From NCBI GenBank assembly GCA_964371655.1, contig CAYJOD010000036.1, positions 1 to 58,378 of the forward strand: a DNA stretch of 58,378 bases, in the 5' to 3' direction. Of this stretch, positions 6,630 through 15,228 are shown piece after piece. The stretch is from CAZGSN01 sp964371655 (GTDB lineage: Bacteria; Desulfobacterota; Binatia; HRBIN30). Positions within the stretch are counted from its first letter, which is position 1. Each line of letters starts with the position of its first letter. The translations under genes were made by a program, and so were the position numbers. A model generated the notes under the pieces. It saw nothing but the letters and a program-made list of their open reading frames with translations. It did not search any database and was not told where the DNA came from.

Positions 6630-7466
6630 ATGAGACAACGCCGGCTGCTGATTCTATCGTTGGTCGCTGTCCTGAGTCTGCAGGGCTGCGCAGCGACCCG
6701 CGGCTACTTCCGAAAGCCGATCGACAAGTACACCTACATTCCGGCAGCCATCTGCGCCGTCGTTGGTGCCGGTGCTGGCGTCGGCATCCAGGAGGCGCGG
6801 CGCGGCGAATCGGTGTCCACCGATTTGACCTCAGGGCGCCAATCCAGGGCGAAGGACCCCGGCGACTACTGGAAGGGCGCTCTGATCGGCTCCGTCATCG
6901 GCGCCGCCGCGTGCGCTCTCGTCGGCCACGCCTTCGACCCAGCTATCGAAGAACCACCACCACCCGTTGAAGAGATGCCGGTCACCAGCAAGATGATCGT
7001 GCTCCGTGGCCTGAGCTTCTTCGATTTCGACAAGAGCGACATTCGCCCCGACTCGCGCCCCGTCTTGGACGAGGCCGCGGTGCTGTTGCGTGAGAACAAG
7101 GACGTCACCATCTCGGTCGAAGGTCACACCGATGCTCTCGGCAGCGATGAGTACAATCAAGGCTTGTCGATCCGACGCGCCGAAGCGGTCTTCCGCTACC
7201 TCGTAAACCGCGGTGTCGGGCCCGAGCGCATGGACGTCTTCGGCTACGGTGAATCACGGCCGGTGGCCGATAACGACACCGAGAGCGGTCGCGCCCAGAA
7301 CCGTCGCGTCGAGCTCCACGTCGTGAATCAACCGGTTGCCGAACAGCCGGCACCTGCGCCCGCGCCCGCGCCCGCAGCATTGGAGCAATCCGCCCCCGCG
7401 CCGGTGCTCGACGAGCCGTCCGCGGACGAGCCCGCGGACGACGCGGGCACGACGGACGTGCCGTAA
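6630..7466 (+). CDS. OmpA-family peptidoglycan-associated lipoprotein
   Basis: The 278-residue protein begins with a lipoprotein signal whose lipobox ends LQGC at Cys20. A glycine-rich hydrophobic stretch (AAICAVVGAGAGVGI) and a second one (GSVIGAAACALVGHAF) follow, resembling glycine-zipper segments. The C-terminal half is an OmpA domain with FFDFDKSDIRPDSRP, VEGHTDALGSDEYN and GRAQNRRVELHV, which binds diaminopimelate in peptidoglycan. A Pro/Ala-rich tail of about 45 residues ends it. It should tether the outer membrane to the wall. ATG 6630 follows GAGGAG and places the signal peptide correctly; longer forms are rejected. It is not the compact Pal of the Tol system, since no tol genes are near. 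Confidence 0.9.
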   Translation: MRQRRLLILSLVAVLSLQGCAATRGYFRKPIDKYTYIPAAICAVVGAGAGVGIQEARRGESVSTDLTSGRQSRAKDPGDYWKGALIGSVIGAAACALVGHAFDPAIEEPPPPVEEMPVTSKMIVLRGLSFFDFDKSDIRPDSRPVLDEAAVLLRENKDVTISVEGHTDALGSDEYNQGLSIRRAEAVFRYLVNRGVGPERMDVFGYGESRPVADNDTESGRAQNRRVELHVVNQPVAEQPAPAPAPAPAALEQSAPAPVLDEPSADEPADDAGTTDVP

Positions 7467-7610
7467 CTGGTCGCGACTCGGCCTGGAGTCGGAGCAGCAG
7501 ACCGTGCACCGACTCCAGGCCGACGCTTGCAACTGACCCGCGACGCGCGATCCGGACACCTTGACCTCCAGGCGGGTGCCAGGTAAGCGTGACGCCGCTT
7601 AGGAGGTCCC

Positions 7611-8894
7611 ATGAAGTTGCCGTCCATCACCACACTCCTCATGGTCTTTGCCCTCGGCCTGACTCTGGTCGCCGCGCGTACGCACGCCGACGTTCAGCCC
7701 GGCGACGAGATCACGAAGGCAAATCTCGACAAGGCCAAGGATCTGATCTCTCCCGGAGTGCAGTGGTGCGTCAACCGTGGCGTAAAGTTGAAGATCGTCC
7801 CGTACAAGAAGATCGAGTGGAACAAGGCTTACCGCGAAGCCACTGAAAAGTACTCGGCACAAGTTAAACTGGCGGCCGATGGACGCAGCCTGGAAGGCCA
7901 CGTTGCCGGCCTCCCCTTCCCGAAGCTCGACCCCAAGGATCCGCAGTTCGCCCTGAAGATCATGTGGAACTACGAGTTCAAGCCGTACGTGACCGATGAC
8001 GGCGATTTGCGCAACTTCGACGCCGACACCGGCCAACTCTCCGAGACCGCCCCGATGCAGATCGAACGTCACTACCTGCTCGACCACCTGCGCACCCTCT
8101 TCTATACGGCGCGCCTTTATGTCGATCCGAAGCCCGAGCTCCCCAACCCGACCGGCGACAAGGATCGGGTCCGGAACAAGACCTCGTTGCACCCGATCCT
8201 CGAGCCGTTCGACCTCAAAGGGGTTGGACTCACCAGCGTGCGCTATGTCAGCCCGGACCGCCAGGACGACACTTGGCTCTACCTACCCAACCTGCGCCGC
8301 GTTCGCCGTCTCTCCAGCTCGCAACGCTCCGACGCCCTCTTCGGGCAAGACACCGACGTCGACAGCTACGGCGGTTACGCCGGCCAGATCCCGTGGTTCG
8401 ACTGGAAGTTTCTCGGTGAGAAGGAAATCCTGGGCTCGTTCCACTCCGAGCATTTCCCGGTCAAGTACTGCGAGGGCTCGGGCGATTTTGCTTTCTGCGA
8501 TACCTGGGAGAAGCGCCAGGCTTACGTCATCGAGGGCAACTCAAAGCTACCGCAATACGGCTACGGCAAGCGCGTTCTCTACATCGACAAGGAAACCTAC
8601 CAGGTCGCCTACAGCGACATCTACGATAAGTCCGGCCAGCTCTGGAAAGTGTGGATCAACCAGTTCGCGTTCCGTAAACGCGCCAGCGAGTCGTACGGCA
8701 CCACGTATGAAGATGAGATGCCATTCGGCCCCAGCGTCACCATGGTCGACATGCAGCTCAATCACGCCACGCGCGCCGCTCTACCGAGTCCAAAATATCC
8801 AGGCGAAGAAGGCTGGTACTTCAACCAGGGCGACAAGACAGGCCTGGCGGAGGACTTCTTCACCATCGCCCACCTCATCGAATCCGGACATTGA
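7611..8894 (+). CDS. DUF1329 domain protein, exported
   Basis: A 427-residue protein with a clear Sec signal peptide (hydrophobic core about residues 7-22, cut near THA-DV) and AGGAGG seven bases before ATG. The remainder matches DUF1329: the WNYEFKPYVTDDGDLRNF region, TSVRYVSPDRQDDTWLYLP, RRVRRLSSSQRSDALFGQD, and the C-terminal VTMVDMQLNHATRAALPSP. The fold is LolA/LppX-like and suggests lipid or hydrophobic ligand handling in the periplasm. The family often accompanies RND/MMPL exporters and steroid or polyester metabolism, but none is adjacent here. Confidence 0.85.
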   Translation: MKLPSITTLLMVFALGLTLVAARTHADVQPGDEITKANLDKAKDLISPGVQWCVNRGVKLKIVPYKKIEWNKAYREATEKYSAQVKLAADGRSLEGHVAGLPFPKLDPKDPQFALKIMWNYEFKPYVTDDGDLRNFDADTGQLSETAPMQIERHYLLDHLRTLFYTARLYVDPKPELPNPTGDKDRVRNKTSLHPILEPFDLKGVGLTSVRYVSPDRQDDTWLYLPNLRRVRRLSSSQRSDALFGQDTDVDSYGGYAGQIPWFDWKFLGEKEILGSFHSEHFPVKYCEGSGDFAFCDTWEKRQAYVIEGNSKLPQYGYGKRVLYIDKETYQVAYSDIYDKSGQLWKVWINQFAFRKRASESYGTTYEDEMPFGPSVTMVDMQLNHATRAALPSPKYPGEEGWYFNQGDKTGLAEDFFTIAHLIESGH

Positions 8895-8904
8895 TGCCTG
8901 CGGG

Positions 8905-8943
8905 GCGTAGCGTTCACGGCGGTGCACACCGGGAACGCTACGG
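8905..8943. terminator. Possible bidirectional hairpin GTAGCGTTC / GAACGCTAC
   Basis: A perfect 9-bp stem (GTAGCGTTC at 8907-8915, GAACGCTAC at 8933-8941) with a 17-base loop lies 12 bases after the DUF1329 stop codon. No U-run follows. It lies between convergent genes, where it could stop transcription from either side, or it may just be another interspersed palindrome. Confidence 0.45.
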
Positions 8944-8988
8944 CCTCGCCTTCGAAATCTTCCCGCAGAAACAGTATCCGTTGATCGG

Positions 8989-9023
8989 CCTGGTGGTATA
9001 GGCTTCCAGCCTGTACCACCAGG
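8989..9023. repeat. GGTGGTATAGG hairpin, second copy
   Basis: CCTGGTGGTATAGGCTTCC pairs with GCCTGTACCACCAGG. Apart from the closing bases it is the same as the hairpin at 70-104, so it is a dispersed palindrome family of this genome. The 251-base spacer 8895-9145 holds only this and the preceding stem. Confidence 0.75.
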
Positions 9024-9145
9024 CTGGCAGTTGCCGCCAAATGTCCCAACCCCGGAGCGCCGCGCTCCGGGCAGCGCACGACACCGCGCGTCTTTGGTCG
9101 CGGCCGTTACATCGCAAGGCGGAGAAGGCGCCGCTACGCCCGGCC

Positions 9146-9853
9146 TCACTCCGCCGGTTCGACGGGGTCGGCCACATGCGTCAGGGCCTGTCGCGCCGCG
9201 TCTTGCTCGGCGCCACGCTTGCTGCTGCCTTCGCCGCGCGCCAGGACGCGCTCTCCGAGCAGAACCTCGACACAGAACATGCGCGCGTGATCGGGCCCAG
9301 AGGACTCCACCAGCCGATAGGTTGGGGTCACACGATGCGTACGCTGGTAGATCTCCTGCAATTCCGTCTTCGGATCCATACCCACGATGGCGCTCACCGC
9401 ATCGATGCTGCCGCCGAACTCGCGTTCCAAAACCTCGCGCACGGCGCTGTACCCACCATCGACGAAGATCGCTCCCATGAGCGACTCGTAGGCATCCGCC
9501 AAGATCGAGCTCTTGTCGCGCCCGCCGCTCTTCTCCTCGCCTTTGCCGAGCCGCAGGTAACGATTGAGCTCCAGCTCCCGCGCCTTCACGGCGAAGCTAC
9601 CGGCGTTTACCAGCGCCGAGCGGTACTTCGACAATTGCCCTTCGTCTTCCTCGCGATAACGGCAAAGAAGTAAGTCGCTAATCACCAAGCCCACGGCGGC
9701 ATCGCCGAGAAACTCCAGGCGTTCGTACAACCGCGGCTCGCTGCTGAGAACGGCTGAGGTATGCGTCAGCGCGGCGACCAGGGTCGAGCGATCGCCGAAC
9801 CGGTAACCGATCCGGGCTTCGAGCTCGTCTAAATCCTCGTCCAAACCGCTCAT
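9146..9853 (-). CDS. rnc: Ribonuclease III
   Basis: A 235-residue double-strand-specific endoribonuclease for rRNA and mRNA maturation. The signature ERLEFLGDAAVG and the second catalytic stretch DAYESLMGAIFVDGG carry the metal-binding Glu/Asp residues. The C-terminal double-stranded RNA-binding domain begins about residue 160 (DPKTELQEIYQRTHRVTP) and ends at AEQDAARQAL. ATG 9853 overlaps the mtaB stop (ATGA), so it is translationally coupled as the last gene of the cysteine desulfurase-mnmA-mtaB operon. The same frame is open far upstream through mtaB, but that extension is not real. Confidence 0.95.
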   Translation of the reverse strand: MSGLDEDLDELEARIGYRFGDRSTLVAALTHTSAVLSSEPRLYERLEFLGDAAVGLVISDLLLCRYREEDEGQLSKYRSALVNAGSFAVKARELELNRYLRLGKGEEKSGGRDKSSILADAYESLMGAIFVDGGYSAVREVLEREFGGSIDAVSAIVGMDPKTELQEIYQRTHRVTPTYRLVESSGPDHARMFCVEVLLGERVLARGEGSSKRGAEQDAARQALTHVADPVEPAE

Positions 9854-11148
9854 GCGCTCACGGCTCCGCTCAGACGCGCACCGTTGGCAGCGACGACGCG
9901 AGCTCGAACCTCGCGATTGACCAGAGCCGGCGCGGCCGCCACTTCCACGCGCTGGTAGTTGCGCGAGTAACCCGCCATTCGACCGCTGTCTGGATCGGCA
10001 TGGTGCTCGAGCAGCACCCGCAGCTCGGTGCCGACGAAGCGGCGCGCAAACTCGGCGCGCTTGCTCTCTCCGAGCGCACGCAGTCGTGCCGCGCGCTGCT
10101 TGATCGCTGTCGGTCGAATGTGATCGGAGAGCTTTGCCGCCGTCGTTCCGGTGCGCTTCGAGTACGGGAACACGTGCAGATAGGTGAATGGCAGAGCGGC
10201 GATGGCTTCCAGCGTGCGCTCGAACTGCGCATCGGCTTCGCCCGGGAAGCCGGCGATGACGTCTGTACCAATCGCCGCATCCGGCAGACGCCGGCGTATC
10301 TCCGCACACACGTCGTGGAGCAAGGCGGCGTCGTACTTGCGCCGCATGCGACGCAGCACGTCGTCGTCGGCTGCCTGAATCGGCATATGCAGATGCGGGC
10401 ATAGGACTTCCGCTCGCACCATCAGATCGAGAAGCCGCGGGGTTACCTCCGGTGGGTCGATCGAGCTCAAGCGTAGACGCGGCAGCGGCGAGCGCTCGAC
10501 GATCATCTCCAGCAGCTCGCAGAGACCGATCGCCGGCTCCAGCTCCGCGCCATAGCCACCGAGGTGGACGCCGGTCAGCACAACCTCCTGAAAGCCGCGC
10601 GCCGCGAGCACATCGATTTGTTCGAGCACCTGCCGCGGCGGCACGCTGCGACTCTTGCCGCGCGCGAAGGGCACGATACAAAACGTGCAAAACAGGTCGC
10701 AGCCCTCCTGGACCTTCAGGAAGGCGCGCGTCTGCCCGCCGAACACCTCGGCGCCGAGGGTCTTCACGCTGCGGGCGCTGCGCAGGTCGTCGACGAGAAT
10801 CCGCTCCGATGCAGAGATTTCGCCGCGCACGGCAAGCACCAGGTCGGGAAGGCGATTGAGCCCGACCACATGATCGACCTCCGCCATGGCGGCGCGTTGC
10901 GGGCTGATCTGGGCGAAACACCCGGTCATCACGACGCGGGCCTCGGGATTGTGGCGACGGGCGCGACGCGCCAGCTGGCGGCTCTCGGCATCGGCGCGGT
11001 CGGTAACGGTGCAGCTGTTGACGATGTAGACGTCGGCCGCCGATTCAAAGCTAACCACCTCGCAACCCAAGTCGCGCAGCCGGGTCTCGATGCTGGCGCT
11101 GTCATATTGATTGACCTTGCACCCGAGCGTGCTGATGGCGACCCGCAT
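9850..11148 (-). CDS. mtaB: tRNA t6A37 methylthiotransferase MtaB
   Basis: A 432-residue radical-SAM enzyme that converts t6A37 to ms2t6A in tRNAs reading ANN codons. The N-terminal UPF0004 domain supplies the auxiliary cluster cysteines Cys10, Cys46 and Cys77. The radical-SAM CxxxCxxC is C150-DLF-C154-TF-C157, and a TRAM-like C-terminus follows. The short length with TLGCKVNQYDS matches MtaB better than MiaB or RimO. Its start is 3 bases after the mnmA stop, and its stop overlaps rnc. Because TsaE, which helps make t6A, is encoded 5.6 kb upstream, both steps of this modification are in the region. Confidence 0.93.
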   Translation of the reverse strand: MRVAISTLGCKVNQYDSASIETRLRDLGCEVVSFESAADVYIVNSCTVTDRADAESRQLARRARRHNPEARVVMTGCFAQISPQRAAMAEVDHVVGLNRLPDLVLAVRGEISASERILVDDLRSARSVKTLGAEVFGGQTRAFLKVQEGCDLFCTFCIVPFARGKSRSVPPRQVLEQIDVLAARGFQEVVLTGVHLGGYGAELEPAIGLCELLEMIVERSPLPRLRLSSIDPPEVTPRLLDLMVRAEVLCPHLHMPIQAADDDVLRRMRRKYDAALLHDVCAEIRRRLPDAAIGTDVIAGFPGEADAQFERTLEAIAALPFTYLHVFPYSKRTGTTAAKLSDHIRPTAIKQRAARLRALGESKRAEFARRFVGTELRVLLEHHADPDSGRMAGYSRNYQRVEVAAAPALVNREVRARVVAANGARLSGAVSA

Positions 11149-11151
11149 ACC

Positions 11152-12243
11152 CTACTCTCTCGCCGACACCGCGCGTGCAATCCAACCGCCGCCGACCACG
11201 CGCTCGCCGTCATATAGAACCGCCGCTTGTCCCGGCGTCACCGCCGCCAGACCAGTGTCCGACGTAATTGCAAATGCCGACTCGGCTACCCGCCGCACCG
11301 TTACCGGTGTCGGGACGCAGCGCGAGCGAATCTTGACCTGCAGCCGAGCACCCATGATTGGAGCGTCTCCTAACCAGTTCGCGGCATCGGCCTCAAGTCC
11401 AAACGCCAAGGTTGCCGCCCGCGGCCCCACCTCGACGACGCCGCGATCGGCATCGAGCCCGGTGACATACAACGGCTGCGCGCCGCTGACACCGAGGCCA
11501 CGCCGCTGGCCAACCGTGAACTGGTGCACGCCCGCATGCGTCCCGACCACGGCACCGTCCGCGTCAACGATGGTGCCGCTGCGAATCCCGGTATCCCCGG
11601 CATAGCGCGCCACGAAGGCGGCATACTCGCCCTTCGGGGCGAAGCAGATCTCCTGACTCTCCGGCTTGGCAGCGGTGGCGAGGCCGAGGCGGCACGCATA
11701 CTCGCGCACCTGCGTCTTGCTCATCGCACCCACCGGCAGAAGCATGTGTTCGAGCACCGCGGCTTGGATGGAGAATAGGAAATACGACTGGTCCTTACCC
11801 GTGTCGGTGGCCGACCACAGCTCGGCGCCGCCGCCGACGTTACGCACAATGCGGCCGTAGTGGCCGGTAGCGATCCAGTCGGCGCCAAGCTCGCGAGCGC
11901 GGTCCCAGAAGCTGGCGAACTTCACGAACTGATTGCAGCGGATGCACGGGCTCGGCGTCCGTCCGCGCAGGTACTCGGAGACGAAGGGCTCGACCACGCC
12001 GCGTCGGAAGTCGTCGCGGAAATCCATGACGTAGAAGGGCATGCCAAGGCGTGCCGCGACTCGGCGTGCGTCGAGAAAATCATCGAGCGAGCAGCAGCCG
12101 CTGTCGTTGGCCTCGCCCCACAGGCGCATCGAAATGCCGATCACCTTGTAGCCGGTGTCGACGAGAAGCGCGGCCGCAACCGAGCTATCGACGCCACCGC
12201 TCATCGCGACCACGACGCAATCGCCGCGTCGCGGCTCAGCCAT
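11152..12243 (-). CDS. mnmA: tRNA-specific 2-thiouridylase MnmA
   Basis: The 363-residue enzyme activates U34 of Lys, Glu and Gln tRNAs with ATP and inserts sulfur to give s2U. The PP-loop SGGVDSS lies at residues 15-21, and the persulfide-forming cysteines are Cys100 (SPCIRCNQ) and Cys200 (SQEICF). The C-terminal beta-barrel begins near GVHQFTVGQRRGLGV. The start overlaps the end of the upstream cysteine desulfurase gene by 8 bases, so sulfur donor and acceptor are probably co-translated. No TusABCDE relay is visible, fitting direct transfer from the desulfurase. Confidence 0.96.
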   Translation of the reverse strand: MAEPRRGDCVVVAMSGGVDSSVAAALLVDTGYKVIGISMRLWGEANDSGCCSLDDFLDARRVAARLGMPFYVMDFRDDFRRGVVEPFVSEYLRGRTPSPCIRCNQFVKFASFWDRARELGADWIATGHYGRIVRNVGGGAELWSATDTGKDQSYFLFSIQAAVLEHMLLPVGAMSKTQVREYACRLGLATAAKPESQEICFAPKGEYAAFVARYAGDTGIRSGTIVDADGAVVGTHAGVHQFTVGQRRGLGVSGAQPLYVTGLDADRGVVEVGPRAATLAFGLEADAANWLGDAPIMGARLQVKIRSRCVPTPVTVRRVAESAFAITSDTGLAAVTPGQAAVLYDGERVVGGGWIARAVSARE

Positions 12244-13387
12244 GGCGTGCTTCCAAGGATCGACTCAATCGAATCCGTCCCACGGCGGTGGCCGTGGCCG
12301 CGATGATGTGGTCGACGTCGGCGCCGCGGTTCGTGCGCCCGAAGCTGAAGCGGACACCATTGCGAGCCGCGTCTGCGTCGCGACCCATCGCCATCAACAC
12401 GTGCGACGGCTCTCCCGCACCCGCCGCGCACGCCGAGCCGCTCGACACCGCGATGTCTAGGAGATCGAGAGCCGCCACCAACGCTTCGCCGCGAACGCCG
12501 TCGAAGCTGACATGCAACGTATTCGGCAGACATCCATTGCCGTCGAGGCTGTTGCGCACCACCCCCGCAAGACGCGACGACAGGCCCGACCACAGCGCCT
12601 CACGCATGACCATGCAAGCGGCGGCGAACGCATCCAATTCGCTCTGCGCCAGGCCGCACGCCGCGCCGAAACCCACGATCCCGGCCACATTCTCTGTACC
12701 CGCCCGGCGCCCGCGCTCCTGCCCACCTCCCAGCAGCAACGCCTTCACCTCGACACCCTTGCGCACGTAGAGGGCGCCCACACCCTTGGGGCCACCGAGC
12801 TTGTGGGAGCTGAGAGAGAGCAGATCGACAGCTGCAACCGACACCGGGATCTTTCCGGCGGCTTGCACGGCATCGACATGAAAGCGCGCCGCCGCGGCAC
12901 GGCAGCAGGCTGCGATCGCGTCGATGGGCTGGATGCTTCCGACCTCGTTGTTGGCCCAGGCGACGCTGACGAAGGTATGGCCCGTCTGCAGCGCGGCCGC
13001 CACGGCATCAACCGCAACCTGTCCCTTCGTATCCACGGGAAGCTCGCGCGCGTCACATCCGTCCTCGCGCAGCTGCGCCGCGGACTCACGCACCGACGCG
13101 TGCTCGGTGGCGGAGCTCAGGATCAACCTAGCACCGCAAGCGCGCGCGCCTCCCACGATCGCCAGGTTGTTGCTCTCGGTGCCGCCACTGGTGAACACGA
13201 TCTCCGCCGGATTTGCCCCGATGAGCTGTGCAACCTGGGCACGCGCATCCTCGACCGCGCAGCGCGCCCGAGAACCCAGCGCGTGAACACTCGAAGGGTT
13301 ACCGAACTCCGCCTTTAGAAACGGCATCATCGCCTCGAGCACTTCCGGGCGCAGCGGCGTGGTCGCATTGTGGTCGCAGTAGATCAT
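12236..13387 (-). CDS. Cysteine desulfurase (NifS/IscS family)
   Basis: A 383-residue PLP enzyme that takes sulfur from cysteine as a persulfide. The PLP lysine is Lys196 in SSHKLGGPKG, and the persulfide cysteine is Cys320 in SSGSACAAG, a class I-style active-site loop with room to reach partner proteins. As the first gene of an operon with mnmA, mtaB and rnc, it most likely supplies sulfur for tRNA thiolation. No iscU, iscA or nifU is near, so it may or may not also serve Fe-S assembly. ATG 13387 lies just inside the repeat-rich spacer. Confidence 0.93.
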   Translation of the reverse strand: MIYCDHNATTPLRPEVLEAMMPFLKAEFGNPSSVHALGSRARCAVEDARAQVAQLIGANPAEIVFTSGGTESNNLAIVGGARACGARLILSSATEHASVRESAAQLREDGCDARELPVDTKGQVAVDAVAAALQTGHTFVSVAWANNEVGSIQPIDAIAACCRAAAARFHVDAVQAAGKIPVSVAAVDLLSLSSHKLGGPKGVGALYVRKGVEVKALLLGGGQERGRRAGTENVAGIVGFGAACGLAQSELDAFAAACMVMREALWSGLSSRLAGVVRNSLDGNGCLPNTLHVSFDGVRGEALVAALDLLDIAVSSGSACAAGAGEPSHVLMAMGRDADAARNGVRFSFGRTNRGADVDHIIAATATAVGRIRLSRSLEARHG

Positions 13388-13398
13388 TCGAAACTCGG

Positions 13399-13608
13399 AT
13401 CCCTCACCCTAACCCTCTCCCGCAGGTAATGCGGGAGAGGGGAGCTGGCCTCCGTCTCCCACATTACCTATTGGAGACCGCCGGGGTGAGGGGTAAATTA
13501 TTAATACAACGACGCGCCAGAACCGCCNNNNNNNNNNATGTTATGGGGGGTGTGGGTTGGGGCCCTCCTTCCCCAAAATTCCGTGTGGGAGACGGCCGGG
13601 GTGAGGGA
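13399..13608. repeat. CCCTCACCC / GGGAGAGGG interspersed repeat with scaffold gap
   Basis: CCCTCACCCTAACCCTCTCC (13401-13420) and GCGGGAGAGGGGAGC form a tight hairpin, and a GGGGTGAGGGG closes the block at about 13482. After ten N at 13528-13537, TGTGGGAGACGGCCGGGGTGAGGG repeats the right end. This is therefore at least one and a half copies of the family seen again at 16529-16664 and 44589-44698. The 221-base spacer holds no gene. Confidence 0.8.
13528..13537. other. Scaffold gap (10 N)
   Basis: Ten N between two partial copies of the CCCTCACCC repeat. As at 1772-1781, the assembler stopped inside an inverted repeat, so the copy number of this spacer element is uncertain. Confidence 0.98.
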
Positions 13609-15228
13609 TCATTTCTTCTTCGAGCGCCGGGCCTGACGCTGACGATCTTTGTAGAGCTTGTAGTCGATGCTGTCGACCAGAGCCTGCCAGCTGGCTTCGA
13701 TCACGTTGTACGAAACCCCGACCGTGCCCCAGCGCTCGTGGCCGTCTCCCGACTCGATCAGTACCCGCACCAGAGCCTTGGTCCCTTGGTCGCCGCCCAG
13801 CACCCGCACTTTGTAGTCGAGCAGCTGCACCTTGGAGACCTGCGGGTAGAACTTGATCAAGGCTTTGCGCAGGGCGTTGTCGAGTGCGTTGACCGGGCCG
13901 TTGCCGAGCGCCGCCGTGTGCTCGCGACTGCCATCCACCTCGATAATGATCGTCGCCTCCGACTGCGGCGGCTCGCCTTCCTCGCGCTTCTCATCCGAAA
14001 CGCGAAAGCCGATCAGCTTGAAGTTCGCCTGCTTGTCGCGCCCCATACCGCGCTGCATCAGCAGCTCCAGCGACGCCTCCGCACCTTCAAACTGAAAGCC
14101 GCGGTTCTCCAGATCCTTCACCTCGGCGACGACCTTGCGGGCCGCGGCCTTGGCTTCTTCGATATCCAGGCCGAACTCTTCGGCCTTGTAGAGAATGTTG
14201 CTGCGCCCGGAGAGGTCCGACACCAAGACGCGCTGATGGTTGCCGACCGCGACCGGGTCGATGTGCTCATAGGTCAAACGGTTCTTCTGAATCGCGGCGA
14301 CATGAATCCCACCTTTATGGGCGAAGGCACTCAGACCCACGAAGGCCTGCCGCTTATTGGGTTCGACGTTGGCCAGCTCCCAGACGAAATGCGACAACCC
14401 GCGCAGCTGCTTGAGCTGTGCCGCGCTGACGACGTCGTAGCCCATCTTCAGCTGCAGATTGGCGGCGATCGAGCACAGATTGGCATTGCCGCAGCGCTCG
14501 CCGATGCCGTTGATGGTGCCCTGCACCTGCACCGCGCCCTGCTGCACCGCCGCGAGGGTATTGGCCACGCCAAGCTCGGAATCGTTGTGGCAGTGAATGC
14601 CGACGGCGACCGGGATGGCGGCGCACACGGCGCGCACCGCATTGGCCACCTGCTCCGGCAGGCGCCCGCCATTGGTCTCGCACAAGCAGACCACGTCGGC
14701 GCCGGCGTCGGCGGCGATGCGGCAACACTCGAGAGCGAACTCCGCGTCGTCGTAGTAGCCGTCGAAGAAGTGCTCGGCGTCGAACACCACCTCGTCGACG
14801 TGCCGCTTCAGATACGTGATGCTGTCGTGGATGACTTCGAAGTTTTGATCGCGGGAGATGCGCAGGTCGTCGCGCACGTGCAGCATCCAGGTCTTGCCGA
14901 AGATCGTCACCACCGGCGTGTTGGCCTGCAGCAACTTGCGCAGATTGGCATCCTCGCTGGCGCGTACGCCGACGCGTCGGGTCGAGCCGAAAGCGGCCAG
15001 CCTGGCCTGCTTCAGCTTCAGGCCCTTCGCCGCGTTGAAGAAGTCCTCATCGCGTGGATTGGAGCCGGGCCAGCCACCTTCGATGTAGCGCGCTCCAAAT
15101 GCATCCAGGCGCTCGCAGATGCGCAGCTTGTCTTCGACCGTAAAGGCGATGTCCTCCGCCTGGCAGCCGTCACGTAGGGTCGTGTCGTAGAGCGCGATGG
15201 TCTTTGCGGCGGCAGCTGGCTCGGTCAC
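13609..15228 (-). CDS. cimA: Citramalate synthase (threonine-independent isoleucine route)
   Basis: The 539-residue enzyme condenses pyruvate with acetyl-CoA to (R)-citramalate. The DRE-TIM barrel shows DTTLRDGCQ at the N-terminus and the metal-binding HCHNDSELGVAN, and GINGIGERCGNANL is the second signature. The C-terminal ~130 residues are the LeuA regulatory (dimerisation) domain, where isoleucine would inhibit. The GWPGSNPRDEDFF segment and the length of about 540 favour CimA over LeuA. GTG start with GAGGAGG upstream, overlapping the ask stop by 4 bases. The ask-cimA pair joins aspartate-family and isoleucine synthesis. Confidence 0.92.
   Translation of the reverse strand: MTEPAAAAKTIALYDTTLRDGCQAEDIAFTVEDKLRICERLDAFGARYIEGGWPGSNPRDEDFFNAAKGLKLKQARLAAFGSTRRVGVRASEDANLRKLLQANTPVVTIFGKTWMLHVRDDLRISRDQNFEVIHDSITYLKRHVDEVVFDAEHFFDGYYDDAEFALECCRIAADAGADVVCLCETNGGRLPEQVANAVRAVCAAIPVAVGIHCHNDSELGVANTLAAVQQGAVQVQGTINGIGERCGNANLCSIAANLQLKMGYDVVSAAQLKQLRGLSHFVWELANVEPNKRQAFVGLSAFAHKGGIHVAAIQKNRLTYEHIDPVAVGNHQRVLVSDLSGRSNILYKAEEFGLDIEEAKAAARKVVAEVKDLENRGFQFEGAEASLELLMQRGMGRDKQANFKLIGFRVSDEKREEGEPPQSEATIIIEVDGSREHTAALGNGPVNALDNALRKALIKFYPQVSKVQLLDYKVRVLGGDQGTKALVRVLIESGDGHERWGTVGVSYNVIEASWQALVDSIDYKLYKDRQRQARRSKKK

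Noticed and set aside
9854..10921. N-terminal extension of the RNase III frame
   Set aside because: It runs through mtaB out of frame; RNase III homology starts at the ATG 9853 that overlaps the mtaB stop.
13228..15177. 649-residue plus-strand frame
   Set aside because: Antisense to cimA, crosses a scaffold gap, has low-complexity composition and no homology signs; typical of GC-rich shadow frames.
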